64,000 nucleotides of DNA, taken from positions 38,347-102,346 of the forward strand of contig NMRB01002517.1 in NCBI GenBank assembly GCA_002633025.1, read 5' to 3'. The position numbers were made by a program, and so were the translations under genes. Shown here in pieces: positions 48,101-58,758 of this stretch (positions are counted from its first letter, which is position 1; each line of letters begins with the position of its first letter). Under the pieces are notes generated by a model. That model ran no database searches and was not told the origin of the DNA. It worked only from the letters and a program-made list of their open reading frames with translations. Origin of the DNA: Notospermus geniculatus (lineage: Eukaryota > Nemertea > Pilidiophora > Heteronemertea > Lineidae).

Positions 48101-51100
48101 AAATTTTCCTCGATAGATAGACTTGTTAAAGCGAAAAGGGGGCAAGTCCCAACACCTGGCATGAGATGCCAGGTGTACGGGCCGCTTAATAGTGTTGTAA
48201 AGGTGCTTACAGGTCATCATTGCGTCTTGAAGCAACTCGCGGCAACTAGCTTTCCAGCGATGGAAGCAACTCGGAGTGACTGATCAGTTGCCGATTTTGT
48301 CGACTTGCGTCTCCGAGCAACTGCCGGATCCGCTAGTTGCCCATGTTCTACTTTTTGGCGACTTGTCTCCAGTTCCACTCAGATCCGTCAACCTGCACCT
48401 GCTGTCCGAGGTAACTACCAGTTGCTCCGAGTTCCTCTCAATCGCTGAAATGTCGACCTGCACGCGGTGTTTTTTTTTATCTACGACGGATCCATCAAGT
48501 TGCTTCAAGACGCTTCGACCTGTAAGCACCTTAAAGTTCCAGTAACTTAGCTACATAGTTATACGGATGACTGGCATGTATCTGGAGGGCTGGATGCAAC
48601 AAGGGTGTCCAGAGTCTCAACTCGTAAAACTTGACACAGCAATTCTAACCAAGAGGGGCCACTGAAAGTCGGCATCCTTTAATCTTCGGGGGAGGGAATG
48701 AAAGAGGCAAGAGGCAAAAGACAAGAGAACAAATGGCCGCTTCAGCTTAAGTTAGTGGAATCAGTCAAATCTGGTATGATCATTTTACTATGAAAAGCCA
48801 GCTACTGAGTGGAGGGCAATAAGCTCCAATGTGGCTCACTCTTCGACTTGGCCCTTTTGACAAAATTGGACGATTTGTATGCAATGTAGGAGGAAACCTT
48901 AGCCCCCAGTGGCAACCTCTGCTGTCAGAGGAAGTTGCCCTCTCAATCACATGAGTAAAGTACGATTCACCCTTACTTCAACATGGGCAAAGTGCCAAGC
49001 TTGGAAATGTGCACAAGTCAGTGGTAAATAATCATGTTGCAGTTATCTAATGTTAGGGTCACTTGAACAGCAAACACTCCAGTCAACTGGTATAATATTG
49101 TGCTTTGTGGTTTAATCATTGTGTTCACTTTCTGGTGTCTTTTGCACAGGCCTGGCACTTTGCCCATGTTGAAGTTAGGGTGAATCATATTTACCAGGTT
49201 GGATCGGGAATCTAAGCAGGACTTCAGAGGTGTCAGGCACTTCATCAGATGTCCCCACTGCATCACTCAACAGCGACAGCTTCCAAATTCCAAATCGCTG
49301 AAAATGTAATCTCCACTAAACTTAAGATGAAGTAGCCGACTGCGATTCCTACCTCATTTTTTGCAATCAGACTACGGGACCGCACCATACGGGTTTCGGG
49401 GGCATTTTTCTTATTGTTACTCTGGTTCTGACCAAATAATAGATGGAGCAACAGTTGAAATGTGATGGAAAATTTTTGCAAATAAATACGTTAAAAAATT
49501 AGACAATTATACTTATTTCCATGAAATTCACCTGGGTTAAACTATTGTCCTATCAAAATAGCATGGCAACGAAAATGTCAGTGAGAGTAAAATGTTATCT
49601 AAGCTACAAGGTGGTCCAAAAATATACCCCCCCCCCACTAACATACTCTACATTTTTCCCACACTTTCTCAGGCAGCAATTTTTTCCACATTTTTCCCAC
49701 ACTTTCTCAGGCAGCAATTTTTTCCACATTAAACAAAGTGTTCCCTCTGCAGGGCCGTAATTAGCTTTTTGGTCCGGGGGACCCCTCGGGGGAGGGGGCA
49801 GAAGATTTTTTGCCATTTTTTGCCCAAAATCCGCATGAAAATCACGTTTTTTGGTTGGCTCGGGGGGGGGGGGCAATCTGCCCCCTGCCACCCCGCTTAA
49901 TACGGCCCTGCTCTGGTTTATAAGACCGACATTTGTGAAACACCAAACACCGCATGGAAGTAAACTTCGGCACTGCGAGCACAAGACCCAAACCTGGTGA
50001 CAAATCTTGGAGGCCCTAATCTATATTTTTCCCACCACATCTACCTATTACTACTCAAACAAAATGTCACTAAATCGTTAAGTCACTAAAATCAAAACTC
50101 ATTTAGAACTACAAAAGAGAGAGGTGAAAGTCATTGAGTTAAAGCTAGCCTCAACTACACATTTTCAACACAGGTACTTACCTTCTTCAAGTCATCGATC
50201 TTGGAACGGAAATCTTTATAAGCCTTCTTGCTTTTGTCTTTAACCTGAGGAAAAAGGATACAAGGGGGTAAATAACGTAACCATACAATATCATCAACAG
50301 AACTGCATGTTTCGGAGTGTGATCACACAACTTCATGAACAGAGCCGCATGTTTTGGAGCGTAACTACACAACTTCAAGAAGAGACNTCCGACCTAAACC
50401 CTCGGCGAAGCGCCTCGGGTTTAGGTCTGCATTTTAGCTCCACCCTCGCGGGTTTGGTGAGACAACCAATACCTCCAGTTCGGTATCAATTCCTTAAACC
50501 ACACAGCTTCAAGAACAGAGCTGCTTGTTTTGGAGTGTAACCACACAACTTCATGAACAGAGCTGCAGCATGTTTCGGAGTGTAACCACACAACTTCTGA
50601 ACAGAGCTGCATGTTTCGGAATGTAACCACACAACTTCACAAACAGAGCTGCATGTATTGGAGTGTAACCACAAAAGTTCATGAACAGAGCTGCATGTTT
50701 TGGAGTGAAACTGCACAACTTCAAAAACAGAGCTGCATGTTTCAGATGTAACCACACAACTTCTGAACAGAGCTGCATGTTTCAGAGTGTGACCACACAA
50801 CTTCATAAACAGAGCAGCATGTTTTGGAGTGTAATCAAGATCTTCATGAACAGAGTTGCATGTTTCGGAGTGTAACCACAGAACTTTCCTCATTTTGGAG
50901 TGAACTGCATCGGATGTTAATATCTGCTCCGTTTTTGACAGCTCAGTTTGGCTTTCCCAGAGATCTACAATCAAAAGACAATGTGTCGGTTCATTGGTGA
51001 GTGATGCAGAGGAAGGAAGCATGTCATGGATAAAATATGTGTGTAAAGCAAAAAGCATCCATATTATATTAGGTTAACTTACAGTTCTAACCGCTGACTT

Positions 51101-54100
51101 CACGGCTGGGTTAGCCTGGAACGGAAGAAAGCTATGTACATGCAATAGCAGATACATGTAAGACTACCCAACTGGGGCCAAATTCGAAAAGGGCGTTTAA
51201 GACTTAGATGCATGTAACTTCGTCAAATGCATTGTGGAAGTGTGTGCATTTAGTGAAGTTACATGCGTCTAAGTCTTAATCGCGCAATATCACCCTTTAT
51301 GAATACGGCCCCTAGTCTTTACATGTAGCTGATGTTTTACAAATTGCAATGCAAAAAGTTCCTAAAAACTCTTTCATTGCCTTTGTCAATTTCATCAAAA
51401 CAGGTGCGTAAAGAATGCAGTGGACATAAAGGACACACTCCGCGTGAGCTATTGCGAAACTAATGTATTAGGCCAGCCCTGCCTCGACGATCTATAAATA
51501 TACACAGTACTCCTCCAGGGTCTATATTCGCTGTCCGCAGTGAAGTACGTCTGACCGCGGACAGGATTTTGCAGAGTGTGTCCCTTATGAAGGGACACAC
51601 ACAGAGTGTGTCCCTTACGAAGGTCAAAATCAGCAGTTAGGGTAGAATGTTTTCAGATTCGGTGGAAGGATAAGAAATTTTACAGGCTGATTCATAGGCA
51701 GTGTATCGTTGAAGTTTTTGGAAGGCTAGAGGACTGCAAGGGCGAAGCAGAGAAAATTAGGTAGTGTTATATTTAAGGAGAGACTTTTGAATTAAGCCTT
51801 CTTAGCAGCTAGGTTATAAGTTCTACTTGCTATTTACTTCAGGACTGAAGAAACTACGCACCTTGCTTGTGAAATCGTTCCATTTTTCTTTGCCTTCCCT
51901 TCGTAGATGTTTCCCTTTTTTCTAGAAATATAGGACAGAAGTGAGTAAGAGTGGGCTCAAGCAGAATCAAGTGAAGACATCTTGGCCGCAAACGTGAAAA
52001 TCTGAGTGCTCATCGTGGAACAAGCGGCATTTCTGCACAGGGAACTGTAACTGAATCAGGCCGACGCCTGCCGGGATCATGATTCGTCATGGTGCAGAAC
52101 TTCAATATGTTCAACTTTTGTGGTTTGTGATAGTTTTGATCGGCGTCTGACGCCGTGTGTCACAGGGGATGCAGCTGCAGTCATCTCCTATCGGCAACTG
52201 ATTTGTTCCGCGCAGTCATGGTTCAGATGCAAAGTGATCCAGAAAGTCAATCACCCGCCTGTTCTGTGCCGTCGCAAGTTCGGCCTGACATCAGCGTAAC
52301 TCAGTCCGATGACCACACAAATGACTGGTATTCGTAAAAGCTGGCAATTGCTTTTACTTGAAATTTTGTAGTACATTTACATTGGACATTGCTGTGCAAA
52401 TCTGATGTAAAAGCATTTGCTGACTTTTATAAATACCAGCCCTTACCTTAGCACTACTCAACCACTCCTTATACTTGGAGCTTGTCCCCATCTTGTCAGC
52501 CCACATGTTAACTTCTATCTCAAACTCATCGGTGAAGCCGTGGCCGGTGTTCAGCAGGTCTAAACGATCATTGATGAACTGAGAAAGAAATTAACCACAG
52601 TTAGACAGATACTCCTTCATCAGGCTTATTAAAAGTTGTATATGTGAAGGAATAGGCCCTAATTAATTAGATGTTGTTAAATCTTTATACAAGATCCATT
52701 ACAGGTCTTAATGCGAGAAGGCTTCTTTAACATTGCAAGTATTATTATGTGTTAACTCATCCGCCCTCGGAGTCCAACAGACGGCATCTTCTGTCAACGT
52801 TTTCTCACATTTTATGGTACTAATCAAAAAATATTTCAAGAAAGATTGTTCTTTTGAACCATCTGAAGAATGTTTCTTCAAATTTTTTCGAATTTATTCC
52901 CAAGGCTTCTTGAAAACTTCAACAAAAGATATTGGGTAGTATTTTAGAACGTTCCTTAACGTAAAGGTCGACCTTAAGTCTATTGTAAAATCATCGAGAA
53001 CAATAGATTTAAGGTGGACCTTAATGTTAAGGAACGTTCTGAAATACGGCCCCTTGTCTGCTCAAACCTGACAGCAGATGAGTTAACCAGAAGTCATAGT
53101 GCAAACTTAAATTTCAATGGTTGACGATGTCAGTCCAAGACTGCAATCTACCTTTGCCTACCTGCTCGAAGATTTGCAATTGAAGTATCTTCTCAAGAAA
53201 CGGCTGTATACTCGACGACCGCGATGTCAGGAATGCATCGCGGTCAAATGTAATGAGTTCTCCCTCCCTGAACTTCAACGCATCTCGGTAACCTCCGATG
53301 AGGCCTACAAGGGCCTTAAGGAAGGCTCTTGCCACCCCATCTCCTCCTAACCCGCTGTCACTTTTCACCTTGTCCGCTTGTTGACCCTTTAATCTTTTCT
53401 TCAGAGATGAAACCTAAAATTATAATAGGAGCAGTCAGCTGCACTTATTGCCAAAAGATGGCAGCAAAGTTCTAAGTGGACCAATACACAGGAAAATCCA
53501 CGAAATTGGTGCTCGATCAAAAATGAATGGGTCTGCTATAGAGGCTTTGCAAATGACGTCACAAGCCGCCATGCTGGAGGACACATGCTGCAGAGGCGCA
53601 GCAAAATGAGCTGTGCATGATCCAATCATGACGTAATGTCAAACAATGGCGTGGCGCACTACACGCAAGTCACGTCACGGTCGGCTCACACCTCTGCACC
53701 CTGTGTCCTCCAGAATGGCCGCCAGGATGACATCATTGCTTACTATTTCCTGTGGCAGTGTTGCGAGGTCGTCATACTCAGTAATAACAGTATTGTTATC
53801 AGCATCGAGAATGACAGCATCACCAAGTTCCATTGTTTTGGTTCTCTGAAAGTGAAAGCAATGATTTCCTGATCATACAATCTTAACTGAATTCAAATTC
53901 AGTGGGAAAAGTATTCTGTCATTCCACAAAAGGGAGGTTGAGATCAGCGACTTATCACAGATCCTTTATGCATATACGGGTAGAATTCTGTACGATGACA
54001 AAATTTGTGTACATTTCGAACGGTATATGTGTCCCTATTACCCGTTTTGAATAGTACCGGTAGTTGTGAATGTGTCATTTACAATCTGTCAATGACCATG

Positions 54101-57100
54101 ATGACATTCATTTCAGCTATTGTGTGGTTAAGTCTTTGACCCGCTCTGCTGTTGCAACAAATGCCTGCTTTTGCTGGGGCAGGTCACATTTTGACTTCGA
54201 GGACCAGTATTTGGATACAGGATGGTCTTGTCCTTACCGTCATAAGATTTGAATGAATTCCTATTAGAAAAGGCATTGGGGCACTGGAAATGGAACAAAA
54301 ACAGATTACACAGTGAGGACAAAACTTTGAAAACTTCTTCTGCGGTACATAGCCAGTTTCGGATATCGTCTAGATTGAGCAAGGATCAAGCCCGTGCCCA
54401 CACCAACACGAGTCAGGCATTTTGACTTCTGAGCTCTGACCTACCTACAGTAGTCCAGAAGATGTGCTGGTAGTATAGGGATGTAAAGATGTTGCCTGCA
54501 ATAAAAAAGAGACATTAGGCAAAAAAAATATTATCTGTTTCTTGTCCAGCAACTCGGCAGAAATTGATGCGAGCATGTGAATTTTTAAAAAGTTTTCAAA
54601 TATTTTTTTTTTAGTTGTCTTCATGGATGGGGGAAAATACTAACAGCAAACTACATGTATCTCTTTACATGTTTAAAGCACAAGTTTCATGAAAAATAAA
54701 GATGATTTCAAGTGACGAAGCATTCCCATGCATTGTACATGTATAGTAGGCACTGCATAAGCAAAGTGGGAAAATTTGAGATTGGTGAAAAAAAGGGGCT
54801 GTTCGTTTTCGTCACTTGAGGAATCTGAGTTGTGATCCTTGGGAAAATGGAAAAAGCTATGCACTTCCAAATTGTGGGGATTATTTGTTGTGCTCTACAG
54901 AATAATCGCTGCAATTTGCAGCTTCATAGCTTTCTCCATTTTCTCAAGGACCACAACTCAGACTCCTCAATTGACGAAAACGAAAAGCCCCTTTTCGATG
55001 CGAACGGTTCGGGAATGACGTGAGCACGGACAAGAAACAGATACCTGTAATTTTTTTTGGCCTTTATATTGGTGTATTGCCGTTGGACATGGCTAGGTCA
55101 ATTTCATGTTTTTAGAACATAGGAATTTTGCAAACTCGGGTTGTCTTTCTGCCTACTCACCAGAACATCGGATAAAGAAGGGAAGCAGATCCGTGAACAC
55201 AGGCCGTTAGGCGGCTCATCCTTCGTGAAGTGATCAGGATTCGTCTCTCGTAAAGCATGCTTGAGGAAAGAAGAATGAGCGATTTGAATTCATTCACTGC
55301 CAAGAACCCTATTTGATATTAGTTCATCTGACAGACATTAGATGTCTCTCCAGTCTCGTAGTTTCTCAGCTTGTCTTCTCCGGGCACTCATGCCCCCTCC
55401 CCCACTGTACATTCAATTCACCCCATATTGCTATTCATTGTCTAGACTGCCCAGGCAGCGCTGGAATCTTGGTTTCAATGGAGATTTCCTACCTGCACAC
55501 GTACATGTATCTGGTACGCAAATGCAACACTTGACTAGTTGCAAGGTACTGATTTGCCTACCAGATTTAAGTGTTCCAAAACAATCCCATTTTGCACATT
55601 ATTTGTCCGTATCTGGTAGGCAAATGCATGTGACAGTTGCAAAGTACCAATTTGCCTACCAGATTTAAGTGTTTCAAAATAACATTTTGAACATGTGCAC
55701 AGTTAATATTTTTGTACCGGGTAACTAGCTCTCGCTTCTCATTTCAATGGTATTTTTCAATACCTTGAGGCTAAATAACTATCGAAGAAACCACACCCTA
55801 ACTTTTGACGTCAATTCTCAATTCTGATCTAGTGGAAAATTAATTAACTGAGCAAGAATTGACCCTTATTTAAATCTTCTATCCAGGGGATTTCTGAGTT
55901 CAAATTTCAAATTTAAAGGAGACTTTGACAAAAATTGCTAAAATCCTGTAATGCGGGTACTTTTTCATACCTTGCAAAAATGACCATCATATTGTGTGGG
56001 TCAATCGCTGTGTAATATTCCGTCAAATTTCTCTGCAAATTGAATGATATTTGATAATCAATTTTACGCTTTATTCAATTTGTCCAAATGAGGAAACTGC
56101 AGAAGTACCGGTACCACTACTGGGAGGCGTTTGAGATGATGACGGTAGGAAAAGGGGCAGATTTTTTGCACTGAACAGTCATTTTAAAAGCATACTTCAT
56201 CAGTAAATCCAACTGATATCCAAATATTTACTTACATTTTCGGGAATCGTGGGCAAATGATCAGGATCTGGGCAAGTGAATGTGAAAGACTGAAATAAAG
56301 AACAGTGGTAAAATTTCAAACTCGTTTAGAAGTTGAAAGCAGGCCTTGTCTTCTGAGGCGAGCAAAAAACTGCTCGCTGAGAACAATAGAAAACTCTATT
56401 GTTCTCAGGCGAGCACTTTTTTGCTTGCCTCAGAAGACAAGGCCTGCTGAAAGACTACATTTGTACATGAAAATGTGACTTGCGATCTAGCAAATGTAGG
56501 TGCATATCACAACCGAGGAAAGGGTTAGGCCTAACGGCCTTACAATACAATACAGTGGAACCTCTCTTAACGGACACCTCTGCCAGGAGGACATCTCTCT
56601 AATCAGGATACCAATGTTCAGTCCCAAACTGGTCATTTCTATTCATTTCAACCTCTGTAATCAGGACACCTTTCAATTAAGGACAGCATTTGTCAGTCCC
56701 GAAGGTGTCCTTAATAGAGAGGTTCGACTGTAGTTGAAATGTACGTCTCTGCAAGTTGACAATAGCAGTGGACAGCAGTGATAATACATGTAGTTGAGTA
56801 AACTGATGACCAATGATGATCACCTGCGACAAGTGCCTGCTTTTGCTGGGGCAGGTGACAAATATTCTTTGTACAAATTCATAAGTGTGACAGGTTTTTA
56901 CATACTTCTGGCCCTCCTAAAACCACGAATTCCACAACCATTTTCACTAATACGTTTATCACATTTTTATTTCTTTCATTTTTCCTACATGAAAAGGTTC
57001 ATCCACCAAGTCGCAGTTTGTGTTTATGGTCACATCGTTTCAAAAAGCGCGATGACCACAACCAAGTCTCCACCAAGCCCTACCTGTTTTGCACACACCG

Positions 57101-58003
57101 ATAAAATCTCCACTCGTTCACTTTTGGATGGCACTGTACGTTGAGCAATGGCCGACAGCAGTGGTACGACGTTGTTGTTTTCCGTGCGGTTTAATATGTC
57201 TGCCAGCAGATTGAGGAGCTTGTAAAATATCTCGTACCATGGCAGGTAACTGGAAGGACATGAAATGGAAAATGAACAAAGGAATCTTGATAGCTCAGCA
57301 GTCATCGAGTCTGGCCAAAAAGTCCAGCACAGGTTGGTCCATTGTGGAGCCAAAGATTCACCTCCTCTCTCATTTTTGTCTCAGTCAGTTAGTGAGATTT
57401 CGCAAATCTGCAGGGTTATATCTAGGATTTCAGAAGGGCAAGGTGCAAACTTTGTGAAAAGGGCACTTCAACCTAGAAAAGGGCACTTTTTATTCGAGAC
57501 ATTTCTACTAACGGAATTTGAGAGGCTTGTCAGTTAAAAATGTCTTTATAACTCCAGTCAACAGCCAATTTGATGCAGTTTCTAAGGTGATACGACCAAA
57601 AGGGACCATGGCAGAGGGTCTGGGAGGTACTATAATCTAAAAAATAAAAAAAATTTTTTTTTAGGGGCAGAGCGGCGCCCTAGGGGATTAATAAAGGGCA
57701 CAGCGGCACCCCCTTTCGGCGGCACGGCGTACCGGCATCTAAAATGGCCTAGATATAACCTTGAATCTGACGGAGCACGAAATACGAAATTGGGCTTCAT
57801 CATGTTCATTTCCATGACGTAATGTATTTCAGGAGATGGTTGGTACCACAAACATACATGTAGGGTTGAACACATGGTTGCAACAGCCTTCTTACCTGAT
57901 GATACAGAGGCACGTCTCAGCCCGTGTGGCGTATCGACAGAAACCGAACTTATACTTGCTCTCGATGTCAGTCAGTACAAATGTAAAATGGTCAACATTT
58001 TGG
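36114..58003 (-). CDS. DENND1: DENND1/connecdenn: Rab35 GEF with clathrin-adaptor tail (5' end missing)
   Basis: Sixteen exons on the minus strand join in frame (947 residues and a stop): 57896-58003, 57084-57249, 56236-56289, 55971-56032, 55161-55259, 54445-54495, 54238-54283, 53744-53845, 53162-53413, 52447-52578, 51862-51921, 51083-51115, 50182-50244, 39290-39369, 38317-38506, 36114-37460. The first nine or ten encode the DENN module with clear DENND1 landmarks: FTFVLTDIESK, YLPWYEIFYKLLNLLADIL, NLTEYYTAID, MLYERRILI, YIPILPAHLLDYC, APMPFLIGIH, GDGVARAFLKAL, NDRLDLLNTG. The tail has proline-rich stretches (PPRPPPPDRP, PPVPPPRRKRP), FDPL and DPF motifs, and ends WEKFE, a WxxF-acidic AP-2 ear ligand as in vertebrate DENND1A. 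DENND1 proteins activate Rab35 on endocytic membranes (family knowledge). N-terminal exons (about 65 residues expected) were not found up to 64000. The 10.8-kb intron 39370-50181 is mostly transposons. Confidence 0.93.
37571..37861. repeat. MITE with AAGGTGCC...GACGCAATGTCGACCTG ends, copy 1
   Basis: The left end AAGGTGCCCCACAGGTTGAC and the right end GTCGACCTGTAGGCACCTT are inverted, with CTGAAGCAACTCG-like inner arms. A second copy is at 48199-48532. Both lie in DENND1 introns. Confidence 0.8.
38989..39124. repeat. MITE, TAGGGAGTTTTCGCAAAGCC family, diverged copy
   Basis: Left TAGAGAGTTTCTGCAAAGCC and right GACTTTGTGAAAACTCTCTA, related to 6130-6261. It is in the DENND1 intron 38507-39289. 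Confidence 0.75.
40098..40143. repeat. Short hairpin ATCGGACCCCT...AGGGGTCCGAT
   Basis: Arms of about 17 bp (AATCGGACCCCTCTGAAACG and complement) with almost no loop, in the large DENND1 intron. Confidence 0.75.
40700..40931. repeat. MITE with TACTGTAAAGC ends
   Basis: TACTGTAAAGCAAGATAATT on the left faces GAAATTTTCCTGCTTTACAGTA on the right (shown in part). The inner words GGAAATTTTCGCG are repeated in both orientations. Confidence 0.8.
41755..41875. repeat. MITE, TAGGGAGGTTTCGCAAGCGC family
   Basis: An almost perfect palindrome around GGTATACC. Ends TAGGGAGGTTTCGCAAGCGC and complement. A sister is at 46490-46603 and a half copy at 17676-17731. Confidence 0.9.
41922..42099. repeat. Pogo/Tigger-like MITE, CAGTGGAACCCC ends
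   Basis: Ends CAGTGGAACCCCGGT and ACTGGGGTTCCACTG. The CAGTGGAACCCC tip is typical of pogo/Tigger elements of the Tc1/mariner group (family knowledge). TA precedes the left end; the right flank is CA. Confidence 0.7.
42345..42714. repeat. MITE (AGCCAGTAGCACACCGGGC ends) with nested MITE
   Basis: The outer ends AGCCAGTAGCACACCGGGC and CCTGGTGTGCTGCTGGCT are inverted. Inside, at 42542-42680, lies a complete second element with CAGGGCCGAC...GTCGGCCCTG ends, whose sister is at 61514-61622. A partial outer relative is at 18178-18205. Confidence 0.8.
42738..42880. repeat. MITE with AGCAAGGTTCATTGGCACAC ends
   Basis: Perfect terminal inverted repeat of about 20 bp (AGCAAGGTTCATTGGCACAC and GTGTGCCAATGAACCTTGCT). 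Non-coding, in the DENND1 intron. Confidence 0.9.
43038..43178. repeat. Tandem repeat, three units of 52-58 bp
   Basis: Units contain CAGGGCAAGAAAGAGTGGGC and AGGAAAGGCGACACTGAAC. One unit has an extra AGTAAC. Confidence 0.95.
44245..44541. repeat. Inverted-repeat element, ATCATCTGGACCCCGATGGG arms
   Basis: ACGTTTATTAATCATCTGGA and CCCCGATGGG face CCCATCGGGG and TCCAGATGATTTAAACGT. About 200 bp lie between. Non-coding. Confidence 0.75.
45133..45330. repeat. Inverted-repeat element, ATACTCTATCTCCGGAAC arms
   Basis: ATACTCTATCTCCGGAACTT and complement, with GACCAGA/TCTGGTC following, flank 125 bp. Confidence 0.75.
45494..45807. repeat. TIR element, ATTCACCCTTACTTCAACAT family, with nested MITE
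   Basis: Outer ends ATTCACCCAAACTTCAACAT and a degraded complement (GTTTAAGTAAGGGTGAAT). Sister copies are at 48964-49186 and 61331-61720. A different element (CCAGGGTCCATATTCATAAA ends) is inserted at 45662-45777. Confidence 0.8.
46490..46603. repeat. MITE, GGAGGTTTCGCAAGCGC family, copy 2
   Basis: GTGAGGTTTCGCAAGCGCCC and complement around GGTATACC, like 41755-41875. The tip here is TGAGG rather than GGAGG. Confidence 0.9.
46632..46966. repeat. Two abutting MITEs with AAGGCCTG tips
   Basis: Element 1 (46632-46780) has AAGGCCTGTTTCCACTAGA and complementary ends. Element 2 (46780-46966) has AAGGCCTGAACCCACTG and GTGGGTACAGGCCTT. They meet at TTTAAGGCC. Element 2 belongs with the cluster at 14017-14752. 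Confidence 0.8.
47382..47630. repeat. Tandem repeat of about 41 bp, six units
   Basis: Units read GTAAGTTTTCCTTTGATCAA then TGAAGTTCTTTTGTATTGAG. They are nearly identical, so recently expanded or homogenised. Located in the large DENND1 intron. Confidence 0.95.
47796..47917. repeat. MITE with GCGGGCCATACACGATCAAT ends
   Basis: Ends GGGCCATACACGATCAATAT and ATATTGAACACGTATGGGC, with inner TATTGCACAAT/ATTGTGCAATA. Confidence 0.8.
48199..48532. repeat. MITE with AAGGTGC(T/C) ends, copy 2
   Basis: Second copy of 37571-37861: AAAGGTGCTTACAGGTC on the left and GACCTGTAAGCACCTT on the right, sharing AGCAACTGCCGGAT inside. Confidence 0.85.
48964..49186. repeat. TIR element, GATTCACCCTTACTTCAACA family, uninterrupted copy
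   Basis: Ends GATTCACCCTTACTTCAACA and TGTTGAAGTTAGGGTGAATC. It has no internal insertion, so it serves as the empty-site form for 45494-45807 and 61331-61720. Confidence 0.85.
49750..49910. repeat. TIR element, CAGGGCCGTA family, copy 2
   Basis: CAGGGCCGTAATTAGCTTTT and CCGCTTAATACGGCCCTG, with a G-rich interior like 3156-3291. Confidence 0.8.
50290..50890. repeat. Tandem satellite of about 41 bp in a DENND1 intron
   Basis: About fourteen diverged units of GCATGTTTCGGAGTGTAACC followed by ACACAACTTCATGAACAGAGCT. An unrelated insert with one N (about 50386-50500, CCTAAACCCTCGGCG) interrupts it. One or two similar units are at 41225-41295. Confidence 0.9.
51174..51312. repeat. MITE with GGGGCCAAATTCG / GAATACGGCCCC ends
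   Basis: The ends are imperfect inverted repeats. The inner arms CTTAGATGCATGTAACTTCG and complement are nearly perfect. Located in a DENND1 intron. Confidence 0.8.
52935..53053. repeat. MITE with GGGTAGTATTTTAGAACGTT ends
   Basis: Left GTATTTTAGAACGTTCCTTA, right TAAGGAACGTTCTGAAATAC then GGCCC. It resembles the GGGCCGTATTC-tipped set. Confidence 0.8.
53424..53540 (+). repeat. MITE with AATAGGAGC ends, truncated copy 3
   Basis: AATAGGAGCAGTCAGC through TGCTCGATCAAAAATGAATG matches 31391-31510; the right half is missing. It lies right beside DENND1 exon 53162-53413. Confidence 0.75.
54789..54996. repeat. Palindromic element with GAAAAAAAGGGGCT arms
   Basis: Arms of about 85 bp: AAGGGGCTGTTCGTTTTCGT on the left and ACGAAAACGAAAAGCCCCTT on the right. 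Located in a DENND1 intron. Confidence 0.8.
55508..55680. repeat. Tandem duplication of a hairpin unit of about 107 bp
   Basis: TATCTGGTA(C/G)GCAAATGCA...TTTGCCTACCAGATTTAAGT occurs twice in direct orientation. Each unit is itself an inverted repeat. Confidence 0.8.
56338..56449. repeat. MITE with AGCAGGCCTTGTCTTCTGAG ends
   Basis: A 112-bp palindrome with near-perfect arms: AGCAGGCCTTGTCTTCTGAG and complement, inner GAACAATAGA/TCTATTGTTC. It lies 48 bp from DENND1 exon 56236-56289. Confidence 0.9.
56553..56730. repeat. Tc1/mariner-type MITE with TA target duplication
   Basis: CAGTGGAACCTCTCTTAACG and TTAATAGAGAGGTTCGACTG, flanked directly by TA on both sides. Confidence 0.85.
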
Positions 58004-58533
58004 CTGCAAAGAAATCGAGACATGAATCATCAATCACGACGCTCTGGGAAGAAACTCTCATTTCCAAAATGAATTCATATTGGGTAAACTCTCTTTATTT
58101 CAATCGAGACCCTGCAATCGATAGGTGGCGCTGCAAGCCTAAGACCTGATACTCTAGTAAAAGCCAAAGTAATTTCGTCTCACGACGAAAACCAGGTAAC
58201 CTGTCTCCCAAATTTCAATGACATTCCAGGATTTTCTAGGGCAGGAATGGCAAAATTCCAGGACACTCTGCGGCATGGAAAGCACAAAATTTCAAGATAC
58301 TCTCCCATACCGACTCTCCACGAAATTGATGTGGGGAGGTGTCAGAGACCCAGGGGTGGAGATTAAGCACATTTTGACAAAGAATTACTTTTGACATTTT
58401 GTTTTTCTTTTTTGAAAGGGACTTAGTTTTCCATGACAATTCCAGGACATCTTGGTTATTTTGCTGATTTTGTAGGATTTCCAGGCCTGGATTTTGTTTA
58501 ACTCGAAATTCCATGACATTCCAGGTTTTCCAG

Positions 58534-58611
58534 GATGTGCCTGAGCTGGATTCGAACCAGGACATGCCGCTTGCTAAGCGGACGTGATAACCACCACTAG
58601 GCTATCACATC
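58534..58611 (-). tRNA. tRNA-like sequence, probably pseudogene or SINE head
   Basis: On the minus strand GATGTG pairs with CACATC as an acceptor stem. There is an A-box-like TAGCCTAGTGG, an anticodon arm CCGC-TTAGCAA-GCGG (AGC, formally Ala) and a T arm with GGTTCGAATCC. Several stem mismatches and a body resembling tRNA-Val more than tRNA-Ala argue against a working tRNA. Confidence 0.45.
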
Positions 58612-58758
58612 TCCTCGACCCCAATTCAGTTCCTATTAATCCCACACTGTCCTCAGGCATATTATCTGGTGGAAGAGACCCCAAATTCCATTGATTAGTT
58701 AGAAAAGACAATATAAAGATAGGGAGAAACTGAAGTACCGGTAATTAAGGAGGAAAAT

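Noticed and set aside
43038-50890. CRISPR-like arrays in the tandem repeats
   Set aside because: Eukaryotic context; units are head-to-tail with no unique spacers.
50486-51058. 190-codon minus-strand frame with repeated KLCGYTPKHAALF
   Set aside because: Translation of the 41-bp satellite, with no start context or splice support.
58534-58611. Functional tRNA-Ala(AGC)
   Set aside because: Mismatched stems and tRNA-Val-like body; more likely a tRNA-derived repeat.
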